From positions 3,782,001 to 3,846,000 of the forward strand of contig NZ_CP070961.1 in assembly GCF_017086465.1 (NCBI RefSeq): DNA of 64,000 bases, read 5' to 3'. Shown here one piece after another: positions 58,870-64,000 of the stretch (its first letter is position 1; each line of letters begins with the position of its first letter). The DNA is from Nocardioides sp. zg-1228 (GTDB taxonomy: Bacteria; Actinomycetota; Actinomycetes; Propionibacteriales; Nocardioidaceae). Under the pieces are notes generated by a model. The model was not told where the DNA came from. It worked only from the letters and a program-made list of their open reading frames with translations, and did not search any database. The position numbers were made by a program, and so were the translations under genes.

Positions 58870-59481
58870 GTGGACACCGAGCTGCACGCCGACCAGCCGA
58901 CGCGGCGCGACGACGAGCTGCTCACCCTCGACCAGCTCACCGAGCGCACCGGCGTCAGCGCGCGCAACGTGCGCTTCTACGCCTCCCGCGGCCTCGTGCC
59001 GCCGCCCGTGCGCCGCGGCCGCTCGGGCTACTACGGCCCCGACCACGTCGCCCGGCTCGAGCTCGTGCGCGAGCTGCAGGGCCACGGCTTCACGCTGTCG
59101 GCGATCGAGCGCTACGTCGAACAGATCCCGGCCACCGCCACGCCGTCCGACATCGCGCGCCACCTCTCGCTCCTCGCGCCGGTCACCGGCGACCGCGACG
59201 TCGACGTCCCCGGCGGCCTGTCGGGGATGGGCATCTCCCCCGAGGCCGCCGCGGCCGTCGCGGAGGTCTACGCCGCCCACGGGCGCCAGGTCGCCGAGGA
59301 GCTCTCCGAGATCGTGCGCACCAAGGTCTGGCCCCAGTTCCGCGAGGCCGGCTACACCGCCGAGCAGCTGCGCGAGTTCATCCACCGGCTCAAGCCGCTC
59401 ACCATCGCGGGACTGGTGACGGCCTACGAGCAGGCGATCGACGAGAGCCAGGCGGCGTACGACGGCAGGCGGCCGCGATGA
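58870..59481 (+). CDS. MerR-family transcriptional regulator
   Basis: A 203-residue regulator with the MerR helix-turn-helix and wing (about 18-85: LTLDQLTERTGVSARNVRFYASRGLVPP, GYYGPDHVARLELVRELQ, GFTLSAIERYV), then a helical C-terminal domain with no metal-binding Cys pair. It may sense an acyl-CoA. Divergence from the thiolase/FadJ-type operon suggests it controls those genes. GTG at 58870. It overlaps the antiporter gene by 4 bp. Confidence 0.9.
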   Translation: MDTELHADQPTRRDDELLTLDQLTERTGVSARNVRFYASRGLVPPPVRRGRSGYYGPDHVARLELVRELQGHGFTLSAIERYVEQIPATATPSDIARHLSLLAPVTGDRDVDVPGGLSGMGISPEAAAAVAEVYAAHGRQVAEELSEIVRTKVWPQFREAGYTAEQLREFIHRLKPLTIAGLVTAYEQAIDESQAAYDGRRPR

Positions 59482-60833
59482 CGGGCGGGGCGGTCTACCT
59501 CCTGCTCGGCCTGTCCCTGCTCCTCGCGATCGTCCTGCCCCAGCTGGTCCACCGGGTCCCCGTGTCGCCGCCCATGGTGCTCGTCGCCCTCGGCATGGCC
59601 ATCGGCCTGCTGCCGATCGACGACTCGGTGAGCCTCGACCCGCAGGACCACCACACCCTGATCACCCACGTCACCGAGTTCACGGTGCTGGTCTCGCTGA
59701 TGGGCGTCGGCCTGGCGATCGACCGCCGCTTCGATCCCCGGTCGTGGCGCTCGTGGCTGTCCTGGTCGCCGGTGTGGCGGCTGCTGCTGGTCGCCATGCC
59801 GCTGACCATCCTCGGCGTCGCGCTGATCGGCTGGTGGGTCGCCGGGCTGGTGCCGGCCGTCGCCCTGCTCCTCGGCGCCGCGCTCGCGCCCACCGACCCG
59901 GTGCTCGCCTCCGACGTGCAGGTCGGCGAGCCGCTGACCGAGGACGTCGACGACGGCGAGGGTCCCGGCCCGACGCGCCGCGACGACGAGGACGACGACA
60001 TCCGGTTCTCGCTGACCGCGGAGGCCGGGCTCAACGACGGCCTCGCCTTCCCCTTCGTGCACCTCGCCCTGCTGCTGCTCGCCGGCGGGTTCGGCCTCGC
60101 GGACGCGGGCGCCTGGCTCGGCTGGTACGTCCTCGGCAAGATCGCCATCGGCGTCGTGGTGGGCCTCGCGATCGGATGGCTGCTGGGCCGGCAGGCCTTC
60201 CGCTCCCGCAGCGACTCGCTCCGGCTCGCCGACCACGGGGAGCCGATGCTGGCGCTCGCCGCGCTGCTCGCGGCGTACGGCGCCACGGAGGTGGTCGGCG
60301 GCTACGGCTTCCTCGGCGTCTTCGTGTGCGCGATGAGCCTGCGCGCCACCCACCGCGGCCACTCCTACCAGCGCGCGATGCACGGGGTCGTCGAGCGCCT
60401 GGAGCGGCTGATGACCCTGCTCGTGCTGCTGGTGCTGGGCATGGCGATGACCCGTGGGCTCCTCGAGCACCTCGACTGGCGCGGCGTGGCCGTGGGCCTG
60501 GGACTCGTCCTCGTCGTACGCCCCCTCGCCGGCTGGATCGCCGTGGGCGTGCTGCCCCGCAGCGAGCACCTCGACGGGGGCCTCAACCGCGGCGAGATGG
60601 CGGCCGTGTCGTTCTTCGGGGTCCGGGGCGTGGGGTCGCTGTTCTACCTCGGCTACGCCGTCAGCCACGAGCACGTGCCGGGTGAGGCGTGGCTGTGGTC
60701 GACGGTCGCCTTCACGGTGATCGCGTCGGTGCTGCTGCACGGCGTCACCGCGACCCCGGCGATGGCGCGGCTCGACGCCCGCCGCGCGGCCCGCGCCTCG
60801 GCTCGATCGACCGGCGGGTCAGGACCCGCCTGA
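59478..60833 (+). CDS. Cation:proton antiporter (CPA-type)
   Basis: A 451-residue membrane protein with about 12 helices and the CPA1-type motif LGAALAPTDPVLASDVQVG. Functional acidic residues lie in AEAGLNDGLAFPF, and a cytoplasmic acidic loop (about 155-175, Asp/Glu-rich) interrupts. It exchanges Na+ or K+ for protons. The ATG overlaps the MerR stop. The link with fatty-acid regulation is unclear. Confidence 0.9.
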   Translation: MTGGAVYLLLGLSLLLAIVLPQLVHRVPVSPPMVLVALGMAIGLLPIDDSVSLDPQDHHTLITHVTEFTVLVSLMGVGLAIDRRFDPRSWRSWLSWSPVWRLLLVAMPLTILGVALIGWWVAGLVPAVALLLGAALAPTDPVLASDVQVGEPLTEDVDDGEGPGPTRRDDEDDDIRFSLTAEAGLNDGLAFPFVHLALLLLAGGFGLADAGAWLGWYVLGKIAIGVVVGLAIGWLLGRQAFRSRSDSLRLADHGEPMLALAALLAAYGATEVVGGYGFLGVFVCAMSLRATHRGHSYQRAMHGVVERLERLMTLLVLLVLGMAMTRGLLEHLDWRGVAVGLGLVLVVRPLAGWIAVGVLPRSEHLDGGLNRGEMAAVSFFGVRGVGSLFYLGYAVSHEHVPGEAWLWSTVAFTVIASVLLHGVTATPAMARLDARRAARASARSTGGSGPA

Positions 60834-60845
60834 CAGCATGGCCGC

Positions 60846-61748
60846 ATGGCCACCGTCCTCGTCACCGGCGCCACCGGCTTCATCGGCCGCCGCCTGGTCC
60901 CCGCCCTGATCGACGCCGGCCACGACGTCCGGGCGATGACCCGGCGCCCGGAGTCGTACGACGGCCCGGGCGAGCCGGTCGGCGCCGACGTCGGCGACCG
61001 CGCGTCGCTCGACGAGGCGCTGCGCGGCGTGGACGTGGCGATCTACCTCGTCCACTCCCTCGACGACCCCGACTTCGAGCGCAAGGACGCCGACGCGGCG
61101 CGCAGCTTCAGCGCCGCCGCGGCGGCGGCCGGGGTGCGGCAGATCGTCTACATGGGCGGTCTCGGGCACGACAGCGACGAGCTGTCCGCCCACCTGCGCT
61201 CGCGCCGCGAGGTCGAGGAGCTGCTGGGTCGCGACGGCGTGCCGGTGACCGTGCTGCGCGCGGCGATCGTCGTGGGCCACGGCGGCATCTCGTGGGAGAT
61301 GACCCGCCAGCTCGTCAAGAACCTGCCCGCCATGGTGGTGCCCAAGTGGGTCGCGACGCGCACCCAGCCGATCGCCATCGACGACGTCGTGCGCTACCTC
61401 GCCGGGGTCGTCGACCATCCCGACGCCCTCGGCCGGGTCTTCGAGATCGGCGGCACCGAGCAGCTCACCTACCTCGACATGATGAGGGTGGCCGCCGAGG
61501 CGGCCGGCGGACGCCGCATCCCCATCGTGGTGGTGCCCGTGCTGACGCCGCGGCTGTCGTCGTACTGGCTGGCGCTGGTCACCGACGTCGACGCCACGAC
61601 CGGGCGCAACCTCATCGACTCGATGTCGACCGAGGTGGTCGTGCGCGACACCTCGATCCGCGACGTCGTGCCCGGGGAGCCGCTGTCCTACCGCGAGTCG
61701 GTGCGCCGGGCGCTGGCCGAGCGGGCGGCCTCAGAAGAGCAGCGGTAG
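60846..61748 (+). CDS. NAD(P)-binding SDR (NmrA-like/atypical)
   Basis: A 300-residue Rossmann protein starting VLVTGATGFIGRRLVPALIDAGHDV, the glycine-rich GATGFIG motif of atypical SDRs. It lacks a clear YxxxK pair, and belongs with NmrA-like or ubiquinone-subunit-like binding proteins. It may be a reductase or a redox-sensing protein. ATG at 60846, 13 bp after the antiporter gene. Its last 18 bp overlap the convergent CPBP gene. Confidence 0.88.
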   Translation: MATVLVTGATGFIGRRLVPALIDAGHDVRAMTRRPESYDGPGEPVGADVGDRASLDEALRGVDVAIYLVHSLDDPDFERKDADAARSFSAAAAAAGVRQIVYMGGLGHDSDELSAHLRSRREVEELLGRDGVPVTVLRAAIVVGHGGISWEMTRQLVKNLPAMVVPKWVATRTQPIAIDDVVRYLAGVVDHPDALGRVFEIGGTEQLTYLDMMRVAAEAAGGRRIPIVVVPVLTPRLSSYWLALVTDVDATTGRNLIDSMSTEVVVRDTSIRDVVPGEPLSYRESVRRALAERAASEEQR

Positions 61749-62417
61749 CAGGAACAGCATCGAGAGCGACCAGGTGATGTGGGTCAGGATCGGCGCCAGC
61801 ACGCCGCCGCTGGCCCGTCGTTCCAGGCCGCAGACCGTGCCGAGCAGGATGGCGGCGAAGGCCAGCATCACGTTGCCGGTGGCCAGCGTCGCCACGACGT
61901 AGGCGAGCGTGGTCCACAGGACCGGGTGACGCGGGATCGCGGCGTACATCGCGCCCCGGAAGAACAGCTCCTCGGCGATGCCGTTGACGAACGTGATGGC
62001 GGCCAGCAGCGTCAGCGAGCCCTGGTCGGCGTACTCCAGGACCGAGCTGACGTAGGTCGCCAGCGGGTCGATCTCGCGCACCACCAGCGCGCCGAGGACG
62101 AAGACCCCGACCATCAGCAGCCCGAGCATGATCGGCGCCAGGATCGGCCGGATGAACACCTCGCCGTCGCCGGCGATCCGGCCGAGGTGGAGCCGGCCGG
62201 ACAGGAACGCGCCGGCCGCCCAGACGCCGGCCAGCACGACCGCGGCGACGTAGAAGGTGCTGCCGCCCGGCTCGAGGCGCAGCGACCACCCCAGGACGAT
62301 CGCCCCGACGAGGACGACGACCGCCGCGACGACCTGCCGCCGGCGGAAGGCGGCGGCGGTGTCACGTTGGTCGCGCGGGACGACGTCCCACAGCGACCGC
62401 TGGATCCAGGAGCGCAT
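61731..62417 (-). CDS. CPBP family intramembrane glutamic protease
   Basis: A 228-residue membrane protein with six or more helices and the CPBP motif EELFFRG (two Glu and an Arg) followed by His residues in a later helix (LTHITWSLSM). The family includes Rce1-like proteases and bacterial immunity proteins. Start ATG at 62417 is 48 bp from the LLM gene end. Converges on the SDR gene with an 18-bp overlap. Confidence 0.88.
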   Translation of the reverse strand: MRSWIQRSLWDVVPRDQRDTAAAFRRRQVVAAVVVLVGAIVLGWSLRLEPGGSTFYVAAVVLAGVWAAGAFLSGRLHLGRIAGDGEVFIRPILAPIMLGLLMVGVFVLGALVVREIDPLATYVSSVLEYADQGSLTLLAAITFVNGIAEELFFRGAMYAAIPRHPVLWTTLAYVVATLATGNVMLAFAAILLGTVCGLERRASGGVLAPILTHITWSLSMLFLLPLLF

Positions 62418-62465
62418 GTCGGCCAGCCTAGGAGGGCGCTGCCAGCGCGGCCGGGCGCACTCGGG

Positions 62466-63530
62466 CTAGGACGACGCGAGGAGCTCGCGCACCCGCGGCA
62501 CGACCTCCTCGCCGTAGAGGCGCACCGACTCCATGCGGTGCTCGTGCGCGAGCCCGCCGACGGAGTACTTCAGCTGGAAGCGGGAGAGCCCCAGCGTCCG
62601 CGCCGCCCAGGCGATCTTCTGCGCGACCGTCTCCGGCGAGCCGACGAACAGCGCGCCCTGCGGCGCGGCGGCCTGCTCGAACTGGATGCGGGAGTAGGGC
62701 GGCCAGCCGCGCTCGCGGCCCAGCCGGGTGTAGAGCTCGGCCTGGTGGGGGTAGAGCTGCTCGCGCGCCTCGTCGTCGGTGGCGGCGACGTGGCCCGGGG
62801 AGTGCATGCCGATCGGCAGCTCGGGCAGGTCCATGCGCCCGAGCGCCTCGCGGTAGAGCTCGGCGAGCTGGACGAACGACGCGGGCGAGCCGCCGATCAC
62901 CGCCAGCATCAGCGGCATGCCGTACTGCGCGGCGCGCACCACCGACTGCGGTGTGCCGCCGACGCCGATCCACGCCGGCACGCGGCCGGCCGCCGTGGTC
63001 GGGTAGACGCGCTGGGCGGAGAGCGGCGGCCGGACGGTGCCCTCCCAGGTCACCGGGCCCTCGTCCTGCAGCGCGGCGAAGAGGTCGAGCTTCTCGGCGA
63101 AGAGCCGGTCGTAGTCGGAGAGCTCGAGACCGAAGAGGCCGAAGGACTCGATGAACGAGCCGCGCCCGAGCTGCACCTCGGCCCGCCCGCCCGACACGGC
63201 GTCCAGGGTGGCGAAGCGCTGGTAGACGCGGATCGGGTCGTCGGAGGACAGCACGGTCACGCCGGTGCCGAGGCGGATCCGCTCGGTCTGCCCGGCGATC
63301 GCGGCGAGCACGACGTCGGGGGCGGAGATCGCGAAGTCGGGGCGGTGGTGCTCGCCGAGGCCGAGGTAGTCGACGCCGACCCTGTCGGCGAGCACCGCCT
63401 CGGCGACGACCTGGCGGAGCGTCTCCGGGTGGTTGCCCGGGGCGCCCTCGAGCGGGGCGTCGCCGAACGTGTCGAGGCCCAGCGTGGGGTGCTCGCGCGT
63501 ACCGAGCACGGAGAAGTCGAAGTCGGCCAT
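62466..63530 (-). CDS. LLM class flavin-dependent oxidoreductase
   Basis: A 354-residue bacterial luciferase-like TIM barrel: GEHHRPDFAISAPDVVLAAIAG, RIRLGTGVTVLSSDDPIRVYQRFATLD and the GVGGTPQSVVRAA region. It oxidises an unknown substrate using FMN or F420. ATG at 63530 has GGAGGGC upstream. The 277-bp gap before it contains two hairpins and no ORF that I can support. Confidence 0.92.
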   Translation of the reverse strand: MADFDFSVLGTREHPTLGLDTFGDAPLEGAPGNHPETLRQVVAEAVLADRVGVDYLGLGEHHRPDFAISAPDVVLAAIAGQTERIRLGTGVTVLSSDDPIRVYQRFATLDAVSGGRAEVQLGRGSFIESFGLFGLELSDYDRLFAEKLDLFAALQDEGPVTWEGTVRPPLSAQRVYPTTAAGRVPAWIGVGGTPQSVVRAAQYGMPLMLAVIGGSPASFVQLAELYREALGRMDLPELPIGMHSPGHVAATDDEAREQLYPHQAELYTRLGRERGWPPYSRIQFEQAAAPQGALFVGSPETVAQKIAWAARTLGLSRFQLKYSVGGLAHEHRMESVRLYGEEVVPRVRELLASS

Positions 63531-63595
63531 GGGTCCGCCCTCCTTGGTTGGTTGAAGCGTGAACCATCGGGGCCGGCCGGGCATTCCGGACAGCA

Positions 63596-63634
63596 CACTG
63601 GCCCGTGAGTCCCTGAGGGACTCACGGGCCAGTG
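63596..63634. terminator. Perfect 19-bp hairpin
   Basis: Perfect 19-bp arms (63596-63614 and 63616-63634) with a single central G, containing TGAGTCCCT and AGGGACTCA. It lies between the minus-strand Gly/Arg-rich gene (stop at 63808) and the LLM gene. It may be a terminator; with no T-tract, a DNA-level role such as protein binding is equally open. Confidence 0.6.
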
Positions 63635-63662
63635 GCGGTGGATCGAGGCCGTCGGTGGACGG

Positions 63663-63681
63663 TGAGTCTCAGGGAGACTCA
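63663..63681. repeat. Second small hairpin related to the 19-bp hairpin
   Basis: Perfect 8-bp arms TGAGTCTC and GAGACTCA with a 3-nt centre AGG, 29 bp from the previous hairpin and sharing its TGAGTC...GACTCA ends. The pair looks like a tandem of related palindromes. Confidence 0.6.
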
Positions 63682-63807
63682 GGGCCCAGGGCGGCGTTGG
63701 TTCATCAAGGTATGCAGGCCGACCTGCACCTCCCACGGCGAATTCAGCGAGGGAAGCGCAGGTTCAGCGACATACCGTGATGAACCGTCGGGGGGCCGAG
63801 CGCCAGG

Positions 63808-64000
63808 TCAGCGACCGCGGCTGAACGACGACGCGCTGTGCGCGCGACCGCCCTGCGAGGTGCCGGCCGAGGCGCCGCCGCCCGAGCCGCCGCTGCGGCC
63901 CCGGCGCTGACCGCCGGAGGACTGGCCGCCCTTGGCCGACTGCCCGCCGGACGCGGCGGAGGAGCGGCGCTGGCCGCCCTGGCCGCGGGGCTGTCCGCCC
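63808..64000 (-). CDS. C-terminal tail of a Gly/Arg/Ser-rich protein (probably a DEAD-box RNA helicase), partial
   Basis: The last 63 codons of a gene that begins beyond the window. They encode a basic, disordered tail of GGQ, RR, SGG and GQ repeats ending SFSRGR. Such RGG-like tails follow the helicase core in actinobacterial DEAD-box RNA helicases and bind RNA, but the core is not visible, so the identity is a guess. The frame is open across the whole visible stretch. Confidence 0.55.
   Translation of the reverse strand, partial: GGQPRGQGGQRRSSAASGGQSAKGGQSSGGQRRGRSGGSGGGASAGTSQGGRAHSASSFSRGR

Noticed and set aside
53110-59481. A 2123-codon open frame on the plus strand
   Set aside because: It runs antisense through the ABC, FadJ-type and thiolase genes; only its last 203 codons are real (the MerR regulator).

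Overview
The window is high-GC DNA (around 72-74% by eye) from an actinobacterium, most likely Nocardioides or another member of the Nocardioidaceae. The evidence is frequent GTG and TTG starts, tightly overlapping ATGA gene junctions, a SigK/RskA system with a fasciclin lipoprotein, MprA/MprB-like two-component genes, DivIVA/Scy-like coiled-coil proteins, a TIGR03084-type DinB protein of the mycothiol-enzyme fold, and acyl-CoA carboxylase and beta-oxidation operons. I saw no rRNA, tRNA, CRISPR, phage or transposase gene. The window looks chromosomal, and no gap between genes exceeds 300 bp.

Layout. 1-7 kb: a partial Ser/Thr kinase diverges from an ECF sigma factor coupled to an M1 peptidase lipoprotein; then a fused carboxyltransferase and a pair of long coiled-coil proteins. 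7-12 kb: an epimerase converges on a branched-chain 2-oxoacid dehydrogenase operon (E1a, E1b, E2), with a 32-bp repeat array between them. 12-19 kb: a quinone-reductase/ArsR-like/MFS locus, an aminotransferase, and a holin-like, tyrosine phosphatase and fructosamine kinase run. 18.6-21 kb: a response regulator and histidine kinase separated by two tandem micro-ORFs. 21-27 kb: PabB/PabA, a sulfatase lipoprotein, a PhzE-like fused synthase and a GH16 protein. 27.5-31 kb: a HelD-like motor, a small membrane protein and an enoyl-CoA hydratase. 31-37 kb: a putative SigK regulon (molybdoenzyme, fasciclin, SigK, RskA) followed by another ECF sigma and a Gly-rich membrane protein. 37-43 kb: small stress and redox genes (AraC, VOC, cupin, PCMT, acyltransferase-like, HxlR, FAD oxidase). 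42.8-52.5 kb: a minus-strand chain of overlapping genes encoding a carboxylation-dependent acyl-CoA catabolic pathway with an AtuA-like protein, headed by a TetR regulator. 52.7-60 kb: an ABC exporter, a fatty-acid oxidation pair (FadJ-type and thiolase) and a divergent MerR regulator. 59-64 kb: an antiporter, SDR, CPBP protease, LLM monooxygenase and the tail of a Gly/Arg-rich protein.

The most unusual content lies between or inside ordinary genes. (1) Two arrays have a 32-bp period and begin exactly at the TGA stop codons of adjacent genes (7931-8195 and 54992-55278). (2) A double palindrome is carried in frame inside pabB and has a second, intergenic copy near 52.7 kb. (3) Short linker micro-ORFs, joined by ATGA to neighbouring genes, occur between mprA and mprB (two tandem copies), between the carboxylase beta and alpha genes, and between sigK and rskA. 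Two of these three sites share a recognisable DNA core. Together they suggest several families of small dispersed elements adapted to the compact operons of this genome.
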